From Anaeromassilibacillus sp. An200 (GTDB taxonomy: Bacteria > Bacillota > Clostridia > Oscillospirales > Acutalibacteraceae), in NCBI RefSeq assembly GCF_002160025.1, contig NZ_NFJU01000004.1, positions 1 through 64,000 of the forward strand: a stretch of 64,000 nucleotides of DNA, read 5' to 3'. Under the pieces are notes generated by a model. It had not been told where the DNA came from and made no database searches. It saw nothing but the letters and a program-made list of their open reading frames with translations. Within the stretch, counting starts at the first letter, position 1, and each line of letters opens with the position of its first letter. Positions 27,010 to 36,741 of the stretch are shown here, piece by piece. A program made the translations under genes and the position numbers.

Positions 27010-27945
27010 TCAGCAGCTTGCGCCGCCAATCGTCACCTGCTCGAGAATCTCTTCCTTGCGCTTGAGCAGATTATCGGAAATCAGCATTTTTTCCACCTTT
27101 TCGACGCCAAGACGGTCCACGGTGCTGCCGAAGCGCTCGCCTGTCTCGCCCTTGCTCTTGAAGAGCAGGATCGCCTTTTCCACCACGTCCAGGACTTCCT
27201 CGCGCGTGAACAGACGGTTCAGCGGGGTGCCGACGCGCGTCTTTTTGCCCCAGCGGCCGCCGACATAGACCTTATACAGGGTCTCCGTCTCCTCCATGGC
27301 GCCGAACGGGCATGCCTTGAGGCAGCGGCCGCAGTTGTTGCAGATCTCGCTGTCAAACACCGGCTTACCGTTTTCCACAGCGACGCACTTCATCGGGCAG
27401 CCGGATTCCACGGCGCACTTGGCACAGGAGCGGCATTTTTCAGGGTTAAACTTCGGCACACGCTGGCCAACGATGCCCAGATCGTTGAGGTCAGGCTTCA
27501 TGCAGTTGTTCGGGCAGCCGCCGACCGCAATCTTGAACTTGTGCGGCAGCGTCACACCGGCATAGCCGACATAGAAGCGGTCGTGGATCTCCTTCGCCAG
27601 TGCCTGGGTGTCATAAAGGCCGAACACGCAGGTGGTGCCTTTGCAGGCCACGACGGGACGCACGCGCGAACCGGTTCCGCCCGTCACCATGCCCTCCTGC
27701 GCCACATAGGCCTTGAAGTCCTCGATCTTCTCAAAGGGGATGCCGGGCAGCTCCACCGTCAGGCGGGAGGTGAAGGTCAGCGTGCCATTGCCGAACTTCG
27801 CGGCAGCCTCGCTCAGGCAGCGCATCTGCGCCGCGGTCAGCACACCGTTCTCTGTGATAATGCGGCCCGAAAAATTGTCGGTGCTGCGGTTGAGCAGAAA
27901 GCCCTGGCTTTTTACACGCTTGATCTCATTGGGGGAAACAGACAT
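27010..27945 (-). CDS. Sulfite/nitrite reductase-like siroheme iron-sulfur protein
   Basis: The 311-residue protein has an N-terminal sulfite-reductase ferredoxin-like half (FLLNRSTDNFSGRI) and a siroheme-[4Fe-4S] binding set with Cys101, Cys106, Cys144 and Cys148 (CKGTTC, GGCPNNC). A two-cluster ferredoxin insert follows (CRSCAKC...C; CNNCGRCLKACPFG). This is the compact AsrC/dissimilatory-like type seen in clostridia; sulfite reduction is likely but nitrite cannot be excluded. ATG 27945 follows GGAGG. It is downstream of, and probably cotranscribed with, the CoA-disulfide reductase/rhodanese gene. Confidence 0.85.
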   Translation of the reverse strand: MSVSPNEIKRVKSQGFLLNRSTDNFSGRIITENGVLTAAQMRCLSEAAAKFGNGTLTFTSRLTVELPGIPFEKIEDFKAYVAQEGMVTGGTGSRVRPVVACKGTTCVFGLYDTQALAKEIHDRFYVGYAGVTLPHKFKIAVGGCPNNCMKPDLNDLGIVGQRVPKFNPEKCRSCAKCAVESGCPMKCVAVENGKPVFDSEICNNCGRCLKACPFGAMEETETLYKVYVGGRWGKKTRVGTPLNRLFTREEVLDVVEKAILLFKSKGETGERFGSTVDRLGVEKVEKMLISDNLLKRKEEILEQVTIGGASC

Positions 27946-28062
27946 GGGTAATACCTCCATCCATAAAGTACACAGGAGACCGCCCCTCCGAAGGTGGCGT
28001 CTTGCAAATCAGGAAAATTTCGTGTATCGTAGGAGGGAAGAGCTTCCCTCTGCAGATACGAT

Positions 28063-29739
28063 TTATTTTGTGCCGTAGCAGGGGTGCTCCATCGCCTTTG
28101 TCTCCTTGACAACCAGGCTGTAGAAGCGGTATCCGCCGGTGAGATTCCAGCAGTCGAAGCCATAGCCCGCCAAGATACGGCACGCAATATAGCTGCGCAG
28201 GCCGCTCTGGCAATGCACATAGATGGGCTTCTTCGGATCCAGCTCGCCGATATGCTCACGCAGCTCGTCCACCGGGATGCCGGTAAAACCCTCGATGGCT
28301 CCGTTCTCGCGCTCGGCAGGGGTACGCACATCCAGCAGCGTCACACTGCCGTCGCGCGGCAGGGAAGCAACCTCGTCCCAGTGGAAGGCCTTGATCTTGC
28401 CGGTCAGGACGTTCTCGATCGCATAGCCCGCATAGTTGACGGGATCCTTCGCGGAACCGAACGGCGGGGCGTAGCAAAGCTCCAGCTCCGTCAGGTCGGA
28501 CGCGGTCATGCCGGCGCGGATCGCCACAGCCAGCACGTCGCAGCGCTTGTCCACCCCATCATAGCCGATAAGCTGCGCGCCGAGCAGGCGGCCCGTCTTT
28601 TTCTCATACAGTACCTTCATCGAAATGCCGTGTGCGCCCGGATAATAGGAGGCGTGGGACTGGTTGAAGGTGTACATTTTGTCATAGTCCAGACCGGCGG
28701 CTTTGGCGGCGCGCTCGTTCACGCCCGTCATGGCGATGGTCATGTCAAACAGCTTGAGGACCGAGGATCCCTGCGTCTGCTTGTATTCGCTCGGGATGCC
28801 GCAGATGTTGTCCGCGGCAATGCGTCCCTGCTTGTTGGCCGGGCCCGCCAGCGGGACATAAGCCTTCTGCTTGGTGACGAAATCCGTTACCTCCACCGCG
28901 TCGCCCACGGCGTAAATGTCCGGGTTCGAGGTGAGCATGTGGGAATCCACGAGGATCGCACCGCGTGCGTTCAGCTCCAGCCCGGCCTGCTTGGCCAGCA
29001 CGGTGTCGGGACGCACACCTACAGACAGGATTACCATATCCGTCTCAATGGAGCCGTCGTTCAGCTTCACCGTCATTTTGCCGCCATTGTCCTCAATGGC
29101 CGTCACACCGTTTTTCAGCACAAGGTTCAGCCCCTGGCTTCTGGCATACTGGTGCACCTCGCAGGCCATATCGTAGTCCAGCGGGGCAATCAGATGATCG
29201 CTCAGTTCCACGATTGTGGTTTCCACACCCGCTTTTTTCAGGTTTTCCGCCATCTCCACGCCGATATAGCCGCCGCCGATCACCACGGCGCTGTCGGGGA
29301 ATTCCTCCTCCACATATTCCCGGATTCGCTCGGTGTCCGGGATGCTGCGCAGGGTAAAGACGCGGCTGCCGTCCGCGCCGGGCAGCGGCGGAACGATCGG
29401 GGCCGCGCCGGGGGAAAGAATCAGCTTGTCGTAGGATTCCGTATATTCGCCCTCCGCGGTGCGGACGGTGACGGTTTTCGCCGCTGTATCGATCGACGTC
29501 ACCTCGTTGTTGACGCGTACCTCCACATTGAAACGGGACTTGAAGCTCTGCGGCGTTTGCAGCGTCAGAGCGGATTTTTTCTTAATCTCCCCGCCGATGT
29601 AATAGGGCAGGCCGCAGTTTGCGAACGAGATATACGACCCGCGCTCCAGAACGATAATCTCCGCCTTCTCGTCCAACCTGCGCAGACGCGCCGCTGCGGA
29701 TGCTCCGCCGGCCACGCCGCCGACAATCACTACCTTCAT
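28063..29739 (-). CDS. CoA-disulfide/polysulfide reductase with C-terminal rhodanese domain
   Basis: The 558-residue FAD enzyme has an N-terminal Rossmann motif VIVGGVAGGASAAARLR, redox Cys42 in SFANCGLPYYIGG, a second NAD-binding motif VIGGGYIGVEMAENL and GDAVEV. A dimerisation domain is followed by a rhodanese domain with catalytic Cys510 in VHCQSGLRS. This matches the Npsr/CoADR-RHD family that reduces CoA-persulfide, polysulfide or CoA-disulfide. AAGGAGG lies before ATG 29739. Its partner downstream is a sulfite-reductase-like protein, so the pair likely handles sulfur intermediates. Confidence 0.92.
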   Translation of the reverse strand: MKVVIVGGVAGGASAAARLRRLDEKAEIIVLERGSYISFANCGLPYYIGGEIKKKSALTLQTPQSFKSRFNVEVRVNNEVTSIDTAAKTVTVRTAEGEYTESYDKLILSPGAAPIVPPLPGADGSRVFTLRSIPDTERIREYVEEEFPDSAVVIGGGYIGVEMAENLKKAGVETTIVELSDHLIAPLDYDMACEVHQYARSQGLNLVLKNGVTAIEDNGGKMTVKLNDGSIETDMVILSVGVRPDTVLAKQAGLELNARGAILVDSHMLTSNPDIYAVGDAVEVTDFVTKQKAYVPLAGPANKQGRIAADNICGIPSEYKQTQGSSVLKLFDMTIAMTGVNERAAKAAGLDYDKMYTFNQSHASYYPGAHGISMKVLYEKKTGRLLGAQLIGYDGVDKRCDVLAVAIRAGMTASDLTELELCYAPPFGSAKDPVNYAGYAIENVLTGKIKAFHWDEVASLPRDGSVTLLDVRTPAERENGAIEGFTGIPVDELREHIGELDPKKPIYVHCQSGLRSYIACRILAGYGFDCWNLTGGYRFYSLVVKETKAMEHPCYGTK

Positions 29740-29885
29740 GAGAAAAGCCTCCTTCTTTATAGGGCTTCTATCCCGAAGCCCCCTGATTTCTCTTACCATA
29801 AGAGTACCATCTTTTCATGTTTTTGTAAAACGAAAACCGCAAAGATTATCAATTCGTTCACAGATTGACAGAAGGGAGGGTTCGG

Positions 29886-30860
29886 ATGAACCAGGATCTG
29901 CTCACACATCTGCGTGAAATCACCGCCGAGGAACGCGCTCTGCTGGAAACGGGCGGCGGGATCCGCCGTGAGCGTTACTCTTCGGAAGGTGAATTCACGG
30001 TGGACAGCGGCCGCGTGATTGGCCCCGGACGGCTGATGGACGTTTCCACCCACACCCGCTTTGCTTATTTTCCACGGCACCGGCACAATTATGTGGAAAT
30101 CATGTATGTCTGCGCGGGCAGCATCACCCATATTCTCAACGGGGAAAAGACTGTGGTTCTGCGGGAGGGGGATCTACTCTTCCTCAATCAGTCGTGCCGC
30201 CATGAGATCCTTCCGGCGGGGGAGGAGGATATTGGGGTCAACATCATCGTGCTGCCGCAGTTTTTCCACACCGCCTTCGGAATGCTGGGGAAAGGCAACA
30301 GCATGAGCGACTTCCTTCTGCACTGTCTGACACAGGAGGATCCCGCGCCGCTGTCGCTGCAATTTCACACCGCCGGGCTGCTCCCGGTGCAGAATCTGAT
30401 CGAAAACCTGATCTGGTCTGCCGTCTACCACGATGATCCGGACAGCCGCCTGAACCAGCTCACCATGGGACTGCTGCTCCAGCAGCTTCTCCGGCACGCG
30501 GAACGGCTCTCCACCGACAGCGCCGGGATGGATAAAGTTGTCCTGCGCGCCCTGCGCTACATTGATGACCACTATGCCAACGCGAGCCTGGAGGAATTCT
30601 CCCGTGCCGTGCACCGCCCGCTGGCGGAAATCAGCCGTGCCGTGCACCGGGAAACCGGCAGCACTTTCAAGGAGCTTTTACAGAAAAAGCGTTTCCGGGA
30701 AGCCGCCGCTCTGCTTCAAAATACGTCGCTCCCTGTTTCCGATGTGGCCTATGCCGTCGGCTACAGCAATACCAGCTATTTTCACCGCCGTTTTCGGGAA
30801 ATCTTCAGCGTAAGCCCCCGGGAATACCGTGAAAGTCCTGCCTGCGATCCCCACAAATAA
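29886..30860 (+). CDS. AraC-family regulator, probably of rhamnose use
   Basis: The 324-residue regulator has an N-terminal cupin (FPRHRHNYVEIMYVCAGSITH, LREGDLLFLNQSCRHEI) and a C-terminal AraC double helix-turn-helix (LEEFSRAVHRPLAEISRAVH; SDVAYAVGYSNTSYFHRRF). ATG 29886 follows AAGGGAGGG. It lies upstream of rhaBAD in the same direction, separated by a terminator; its role in sensing rhamnose is inferred from position. Confidence 0.88.
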   Translation: MNQDLLTHLREITAEERALLETGGGIRRERYSSEGEFTVDSGRVIGPGRLMDVSTHTRFAYFPRHRHNYVEIMYVCAGSITHILNGEKTVVLREGDLLFLNQSCRHEILPAGEEDIGVNIIVLPQFFHTAFGMLGKGNSMSDFLLHCLTQEDPAPLSLQFHTAGLLPVQNLIENLIWSAVYHDDPDSRLNQLTMGLLLQQLLRHAERLSTDSAGMDKVVLRALRYIDDHYANASLEEFSRAVHRPLAEISRAVHRETGSTFKELLQKKRFREAAALLQNTSLPVSDVAYAVGYSNTSYFHRRFREIFSVSPREYRESPACDPHK

Positions 30861-30896
30861 GGACGCTGTTTTTTTCAAGCAGCGTCCTTTTTTTCT
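30857..30896 (+). terminator. Intrinsic terminator between the AraC gene and rhaB
   Basis: AAGGACGCTG (30859-30868) pairs with CAGCGTCCTT (30880-30889), followed by a run of T. It makes rhaBAD a separate transcription unit or an attenuated one. Confidence 0.88.
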
Positions 30897-30983
30897 CTGC
30901 CGCCGGCGTTTACAATGAAAGCAGGAAACGGAGCGGGAAACGCCCGCGCCGCCCGCCCATGGGGCGAAGAAGGGAGAGAGCAT

Positions 30984-32402
30984 ATGGAACGGTATTATCT
31001 GGCGGTCGATATCGGCGCGTCCAGCGGAAAGATGGTTCTGGGATGGATGGAAGGAGACACGCTTTGCACCCAGGAGGTGTGGCGCTTTCCGAACGGAGCC
31101 AAAAATACAAATGGCCGCCGCTGCTGGGACACGGACGCACTGTTCCGGGAGATCTGCGCGGGACTGCGCCGCTGTGCGGAGATCGGAAAAATTCCGTCGA
31201 GCATGGGCGTGGACACCTGGGGCGTTGATTTTGTCCTGCTCGACGCCAAGGGAAACCGGCTGGGCGACGCCGTGGCCTACCGCGACAGCCGTACCGCCGG
31301 GATGGACAAAATCCTGCGCACACAAATCTCCGAGGAAGAACTGTACGCGCGCACAGGAATCCAAAAGCAGATCTTCAATACCATTTACCAGCTGATGGCC
31401 GTGAAAACGCAGGAGCCCGAACTGCTCGAACAGGCGGAGCATCTGCTGATGATCCCCGACTACCTGCATTACCTGCTGACGGGAAATATGGCTGCGGAAT
31501 ATACCAACGCGAGCACCACCCAGCTGCTTGACGCGAAAACGCGCACCTGGGATTTTGAACTGATCGACCGTCTCGGCCTGCCGCGCCGGATTTTCTCCGA
31601 ACCGAAGCAGCCTGGCTTTGTGCTTGGTTCCCTGCGCCCGGAGCTTCAAACGGAACTTGGCTTTGACTGCCGTGTGGTTCTTCCGCCCACGCACGACACC
31701 GGTTCCGCCGTGCTGGCTGTCCCGGCACAAGAAGAAGATTTCCTCTTCCTCAGCTCGGGCACCTGGTCGCTTATCGGCATGGAGCGCCGCGAAGCGGACT
31801 GCTCCGAGACCAGCCGCCTGGCCAACCTGACCAATGAAGGCGGCTTCGGCGGCACCATCCGTTATCTGAAAAACATTATGGGGCTCTGGATGCTGCAATC
31901 CATCCGCGCGGAGCTGGGGGAGGAATATGACTTTGCCCGGCTGAGCCGTGAGGCGGAGGCTGTGGGGGAATTCCCCGCCCGGATTGATGTGGACGATCCT
32001 TCCTTTCTCGCCCCGCAGAGCATGATCGAAGCAGTGCGCGCCTACTGCACCCGCACGGGCCAGGCTGTGCCGCAATCGCCGGGAGAGCTGGCCTCCTGTG
32101 TCTATCACGGGCTGGCGCGGCGCTATCAGGATGCGGTGCGGGAACTCGAAACGCTCACCGGAAAAACCTGCCCCCGTCTGTATCTGGTGGGCGGCGGCAG
32201 CAAAGACGATTACCTGAATCGCCTGACTGCCCGCGCCACAGGCAAGGAGGTCTGGGCAGGCCCCTCCGAGGGAACGGCAGCGGGCAATCTGCTTGCCCAA
32301 ATGATCGCGGACGGCGTGTTTACAGACGCGGCTCAGGCCCGTGCCGCCGTGCGCCGCTCCTTCCCCATCACCACGGTTCCAGGCGAAAGTATTCCCTCTT
32401 AA
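30984..32402 (+). CDS. rhaB: Rhamnulokinase
   Basis: The 472-residue FGGY-family kinase phosphorylates L-rhamnulose to rhamnulose-1-phosphate. Visible are the N-terminal phosphate loop LAVDIGASSGKMVLG, substrate segment GVDTWGVDFVLLD and AYRDSRT, and the ATP-side motifs FLSSGTWSLIG and YLVGGGSKD. Length is near the usual 480-490. ATG 30984 follows GAAGGGAGAG. First of rhaB-rhaA-rhaD. Confidence 0.96.
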   Translation: MERYYLAVDIGASSGKMVLGWMEGDTLCTQEVWRFPNGAKNTNGRRCWDTDALFREICAGLRRCAEIGKIPSSMGVDTWGVDFVLLDAKGNRLGDAVAYRDSRTAGMDKILRTQISEEELYARTGIQKQIFNTIYQLMAVKTQEPELLEQAEHLLMIPDYLHYLLTGNMAAEYTNASTTQLLDAKTRTWDFELIDRLGLPRRIFSEPKQPGFVLGSLRPELQTELGFDCRVVLPPTHDTGSAVLAVPAQEEDFLFLSSGTWSLIGMERREADCSETSRLANLTNEGGFGGTIRYLKNIMGLWMLQSIRAELGEEYDFARLSREAEAVGEFPARIDVDDPSFLAPQSMIEAVRAYCTRTGQAVPQSPGELASCVYHGLARRYQDAVRELETLTGKTCPRLYLVGGGSKDDYLNRLTARATGKEVWAGPSEGTAAGNLLAQMIADGVFTDAAQARAAVRRSFPITTVPGESIPS

Positions 32403-32440
32403 AGGAAGAAGCATAAAAGAAAGCAAGGAGGAATTTCCGT

Positions 32441-33685
32441 ATGAAACTTTATGAAGAAGCAAAAGAGCGGTATGCCGCTCTGGGAAGCGATGCCGAGGAG
32501 GCCATGAAGCGTCTGGCGTCCATCAAAATCTCCATGCACTGCTGGCAGGGCGACGACGTCAAAGGCTTTCTGTTCCGTGATCGGGAGCTTTCCGGCGGCA
32601 TCCAGGCCACGGGCAACTATCCGGGAGCAGCCCGCACGCCGGACGAGCTGCGCGCCGACATGGACAAAGCCTTCTCCCTCATTCCCGGCAAGCATAAGGT
32701 CAATCTGCACTCCACCTATGCGGATACGGAGGAATCCATCGATCTGGACGCGATTGAACCGCGCCATTACGCTTCATGGGTCCAGTGGGCCAAGGAGCAC
32801 GGCCTGGGTTTGGACTTCAACCCCACCTGCTTCTCCCATGAAAAGGCGGAGAGCGGCTACACCCTTTCGAGCGCCGACGAAGGGATCCGCCGCTTCTGGA
32901 TCGAGCACTGCCGCCGCAGCCGCCGCGTGGGCGAATATTTCGGAAAAGAGCTGGGACAGAAATGCGTCACAAACGTCTGGATCCCGGACGGCAGCAAGGA
33001 TGTTCCGGTGGACCGCTACGCGCCGCGCCTGCGCCTGAAGGAATCGCTCGATGAAATCTTTGCTGAAAAACTGGATCCCGCCGCCAACCTTGACGCGGTG
33101 GAGAGCAAGCTGTTCGGCATCGGTTCGGAAAGCTATGTTGTCGGCTCCCATGAATTCTATATGGGCTATGCGATGAAGAATAACGTCGCCGTCTGCCTGG
33201 ACGCAGGCCATTTCCATCCCACGGAGGTTATCAGCAACAAGCTGTCCTCCCTGCTCCTGTTCAGCGACGAGATGCTGCTGCACGTCTCCCGCCCCGTGCG
33301 CTGGGACAGTGACCACGTCGTGGCGCTCGACGACGAATTGCAGGAGATCGCCAACGAGGTGATCCGCAACGGCCTTGCGGACCGCATCCACATCGGCCTG
33401 GACTTCTTCGACGCCAGCATCAACCGTGTGGCCGCCTGGGTCATCGGCATGCGCAACATGCAGAAAGCGCTGCTGCGCGCCCTGCTGGAGCCCACCGCCG
33501 TTATGAAGAAGCTGGAACTCGACGGCGACTACACCGCCCGCCTTGCGTATCTGGAAGAAATGAAAGCTATGCCGTGGCAGGCTGTGTGGGATGAGTTCTG
33601 CGAGCGGCAGGGCGTCCCGGCAGGCCTTGCGTGGCTGGACGAGGTGCGCGGCTACGAAAAGAAAATCCTGGCCGAGAGAGTTTGA
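32441..33685 (+). CDS. rhaA: L-rhamnose isomerase
   Basis: The 414-residue metal-dependent isomerase converts L-rhamnose to L-rhamnulose. Family segments are [23 protein letters not shown], the metal-site WIPDGSKD and [12 protein letters not shown], and [17 protein letters not shown]. It has the usual length. AGGAGG precedes the start; it lies 38 bases after rhaB and 14 before rhaD. Confidence 0.97.
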   Translation: MKLYEEAKERYAALGSDAEEAMKRLASIKISMHCWQGDDVKGFLFRDRELSGGIQATGNYPGAARTPDELRADMDKAFSLIPGKHKVNLHSTYADTEESIDLDAIEPRHYASWVQWAKEHGLGLDFNPTCFSHEKAESGYTLSSADEGIRRFWIEHCRRSRRVGEYFGKELGQKCVTNVWIPDGSKDVPVDRYAPRLRLKESLDEIFAEKLDPAANLDAVESKLFGIGSESYVVGSHEFYMGYAMKNNVAVCLDAGHFHPTEVISNKLSSLLLFSDEMLLHVSRPVRWDSDHVVALDDELQEIANEVIRNGLADRIHIGLDFFDASINRVAAWVIGMRNMQKALLRALLEPTAVMKKLELDGDYTARLAYLEEMKAMPWQAVWDEFCERQGVPAGLAWLDEVRGYEKKILAERV

Positions 33686-33699
33686 GAGGAGAACGTATT

Positions 33700-34515
33700 A
33701 TGAACAACATCTTTGAAGCGCCCTTTGTGCGCGAAATGTGCCATATCACCGCCAACATGTACCGCATGGGCTGGGATGAGCGCAACGGCGGCAACATCAG
33801 CTGGATTCTCGAAAAGGAAGCCGTAGAGCAGTATCTTGACCCCGCCGCCGTGCTGCGCACTCTGCCGCTGAGCTTCGATGCCTCCGCTCTGGCGGGCCGG
33901 TATCTGATTGTCACCGGCACCGGACGCTATTTCCGCAACGTTGAGCGCTGCCCGCAGGACAACATGGGCGTGATCCGCATCGGTGCGGACGGGAAATCGT
34001 ACGACATTCTCTGGGGCTTTGAGCACGGCGGCCGCCCCACGAGCGAGCTTCCCACCCATCTGATGAACCATATCGCCCGCCTGGAAGCGGATCCACAGCA
34101 CCGTGTCGTCATGCACTGCCATCCGGCGAACATCCTCGCAATGACATATGTTCATGACCTCGACGACCGGGCGTTCACCAAGACGCTGTGGCAAATGTGC
34201 ACCGAGTGCATCGTCGTGTTCCCGGAGGGCATCTCCGTGCTGCCGTGGATGGTCTGCGGCACCAACGCGATCGGAGAAGCAACAGCGGAGAAAATCCGTG
34301 ATACGCGCGTTGTCCTCTGGGCCGCGCACGGCATCTTCGGCACGGGACGCGACATGGACGAAACCTTCGGGCTGATCGAGACGGTCGAAAAGGCCGCCGA
34401 GATCTACATCAAGATCCAGAACGTCCCGTGGAAGCAGTCGATCACAGACGCGGAACTCGCCGCACTGTGCGAGGAATTCGGCCTGACCCCCCGCGCCGGT
34501 TATCTCGATGTATAA
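33700..34515 (+). CDS. rhaD: Rhamnulose-1-phosphate aldolase
   Basis: The 271-residue class II aldolase cleaves rhamnulose-1-phosphate into dihydroxyacetone phosphate and L-lactaldehyde. It shows the N-terminal GWDERNGGNISW, the zinc ligand segment VMHCHPANILAMTY and a second zinc region AAHGIFGTGRDMDE. ATG 33700 follows GAGAGGAG. Last of rhaBAD; no lactaldehyde reductase or rhamnose transporter is present in the window. Confidence 0.96.
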   Translation: MNNIFEAPFVREMCHITANMYRMGWDERNGGNISWILEKEAVEQYLDPAAVLRTLPLSFDASALAGRYLIVTGTGRYFRNVERCPQDNMGVIRIGADGKSYDILWGFEHGGRPTSELPTHLMNHIARLEADPQHRVVMHCHPANILAMTYVHDLDDRAFTKTLWQMCTECIVVFPEGISVLPWMVCGTNAIGEATAEKIRDTRVVLWAAHGIFGTGRDMDETFGLIETVEKAAEIYIKIQNVPWKQSITDAELAALCEEFGLTPRAGYLDV

Positions 34516-34569
34516 TACTTTCACCTGTGCAAAATTCGTTCCTGTTTTGAAAGAAATCGAAAGAAAGTA

Positions 34570-34645
34570 TTGACGGGATCTCAAAAAAGGTGTACGATCC
34601 CATGTAAGAAGGGCGGAGTGGACCAAGGGCCGCTCTGCTCTTTTT
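34570..34645 (+). promoter_or_regulatory. Promoter followed at once by a terminator hairpin, upstream of the beta-helix gene
   Basis: TTGACG (34570-34575) and TACGAT (34593-34598) are 17 bases apart. A hairpin GGGCGGAGTGG (34611-34621) with CCGCTCTGCTC (34630-34640), including three G-T pairs, is followed by TTTTT. It can end the rhaD transcript, but since it also begins about six bases after the predicted start site it could attenuate the new transcript. Confidence 0.55.
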
Positions 34646-34687
34646 CAAATGCCGTTTTTCAATGGCAGCCACAGGAGGAGAATACCA

Positions 34688-36673
34688 ATGATTCTTTATG
34701 TCAACGCAAACGCGGGCCGTGATGGAAACGGCTCGAAGGAGATGCCCTTCCGCCGCATCGGCGACGCGGCGCGGATCGCACAGCCCGGCGATGAGGTTCT
34801 GGTCGCCCCTGGCGTGTACCGCGAATACGTCGACCCGCAGAACGCCGGTACGCCTGACGCGCGCATCACCTACCGCAGCACGGAACCGCTGGGCGCGGTA
34901 ATCACCGGTGCGGAGGAGGTCAAAAGCTGGAAGCCGTATAAAGGGAACGTGTGGGTCTGCCGCATCGACAACACGGTGTTCGGCGGCTATAACCCTTACA
35001 CCACTTATGTTTACGGCGACTGGTATTTTGCCGGAAAAAGCAAGCACACCGGCGCGGTGTATCTGAACGACAAGATGCTCTATGAAGCGGATTCCATTGA
35101 CGCCTGCCTGGAAGGCGCGGTCTGGGAATGCTCCTGGGAACCGGAAGCTTCCGTTTACAAATGGTACGCGGAGCAGGACGGCGGAGAAACCGTCCTTTAT
35201 GGAAACTTCCAGGGAAAGAATCCGAACGAGGAAAATGTGGAGATCAACGTGCGCCGCGAATGCTTCATGCCCTCCAAAACCGGCGTGGGCTATATCACCG
35301 TGAGCGGCTTTTCCATCTGCAAGGCAGCCACGACATGGGCTCCGCCCGCCGCGTACCAGGACGGTATGATCGGCCCGCACTGGTCCAAGGGCTGGATCAT
35401 TGAGGACTGCGAGATCAGCAACAGCAAGTGCGCTGGTATCTCGCTGGGCAAATACCTCGATCCGGACAACGATCATTACTTCACCGTGAAGCATGTGAAG
35501 AGCCCCACACAGATGGAGCGCGACGCGGTGTGCCGCGGACAGTACCACGGCTGCCTCAAGGAAAAAGTGGGAAGCCACATCGTGCGCCGCTGCAACATCC
35601 ACAACTGCGAGCAGGGCGGCATCATCGGCCGCATGGGCGCGGTGTTCTCCGTGATTGAGGACAACCACATCCATCACATCAACAACATGATGGAGCTTGG
35701 CGGCGCGGAGATCGCGGGCATCAAGCTGCATGCCGCCATCGACGTGACATTCCGCCGCAACTACATTCACCACTGCACCATGGGCATCTGGTGCGACTGG
35801 GAGGCCCAGGGTACACGCATCACGCAGAACCTCATGCACGACAACCAGCGTCCCGATTTCGCCAAGCCGCTCAAGGGCGGCATGATGAGCCAGGATATTT
35901 TCGTGGAGGTCGGCCACGGCCCCACGCTGATCGACAACAATATCCTGCTGTCGGACGCTTCCCTGCGCATCGCGACCGAGGGCGTGGCGATGGTGCACAA
36001 CCTGATCTGCGGCTCCTTCACCTGCGTGGGCGGCGGCACGGGCACGCGCTACACACCGTACCACATCCCGCACCGCACGGAGGTCATGGGCTTCATGACG
36101 ATCCTACACGGCGACGACCGCTTCTACAACAACATCTTTGTCCAGAAATGGCCGTCCGCATCTTACATCACTCTGCGCGACAGCAGCGAAGGACAGGACG
36201 AGGACAACCGCGAGGTCGGCACGCATGTGTTTGACGAATATCCCACCTACGATGAGTGGATTGCGATGTTCGACATGGATACCGACGTTCCCGATATGAT
36301 GAAGATGGCTCCCGCCCACGAAAGCCATCTGCCCGTCTGGGTGAAGGGCAACGCTTACTTTGCCGGAGCGAGGGCATATAAGAACGAAACGGATCATCTG
36401 GTAGACGACAACCATAAGGTCCGCGTGGAGCTGGCCTTCCGTGACGGCAAGCCTGTTCTTGAGACCAACCTGTATGAATATCTGAAGGAATACCGTACCG
36501 GCATGGTAAACAGCGATATCCTTGGCTACGCCTTTGAGCCGGAGGAGCGCTTTGAGAATCCCGACGGTACGGAGATCGTGTTCGACCGCGACTACTTCGG
36601 CGGACACCGCGGCATCGGTGTCCTGCCCGGCCCGTTTGCCGGCGCACAGGACGCAGAAAAACCGCTTTGGTAA
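34688..36673 (+). CDS. Right-handed parallel beta-helix protein, possibly GH141-like
   Basis: The 661-residue protein begins with a typical beta-helix lead (ILYVNANAGRDGNGSKEMPFR, PGDEVLVAPGVYREYV) and runs through many coils with HNC/HIHH-type turns (RRCNIHNCEQGGIIGRMG; EDNHIHHINNMMELGG). There is no signal peptide. Fold and opening resemble GH141-type fucosidase/xylanase proteins or pectate-lyase-like enzymes. Position after rhaBAD suggests action on rhamnose-containing pectin or host glycan fragments, but activity is not assignable. AGGAGG precedes ATG 34688. Confidence 0.78.
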   Translation: MILYVNANAGRDGNGSKEMPFRRIGDAARIAQPGDEVLVAPGVYREYVDPQNAGTPDARITYRSTEPLGAVITGAEEVKSWKPYKGNVWVCRIDNTVFGGYNPYTTYVYGDWYFAGKSKHTGAVYLNDKMLYEADSIDACLEGAVWECSWEPEASVYKWYAEQDGGETVLYGNFQGKNPNEENVEINVRRECFMPSKTGVGYITVSGFSICKAATTWAPPAAYQDGMIGPHWSKGWIIEDCEISNSKCAGISLGKYLDPDNDHYFTVKHVKSPTQMERDAVCRGQYHGCLKEKVGSHIVRRCNIHNCEQGGIIGRMGAVFSVIEDNHIHHINNMMELGGAEIAGIKLHAAIDVTFRRNYIHHCTMGIWCDWEAQGTRITQNLMHDNQRPDFAKPLKGGMMSQDIFVEVGHGPTLIDNNILLSDASLRIATEGVAMVHNLICGSFTCVGGGTGTRYTPYHIPHRTEVMGFMTILHGDDRFYNNIFVQKWPSASYITLRDSSEGQDEDNREVGTHVFDEYPTYDEWIAMFDMDTDVPDMMKMAPAHESHLPVWVKGNAYFAGARAYKNETDHLVDDNHKVRVELAFRDGKPVLETNLYEYLKEYRTGMVNSDILGYAFEPEERFENPDGTEIVFDRDYFGGHRGIGVLPGPFAGAQDAEKPLW

Positions 36674-36679
36674 AAAATA

Positions 36680-36728
36680 AGGGCCCCATGCCGATGACAG
36701 ATGCATCCGCATGGGGCCCATTTTTTAT
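36680..36728. terminator. Bidirectional terminator
   Basis: GGGCCCCATGC (36681-36691) pairs with GCATGGGGCCC (36709-36719), with T-rich tails on both strands. It closes the beta-helix gene and the convergent GH42 gene. Confidence 0.9.
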
Positions 36729-36741
36729 TGGAATATTCGTT

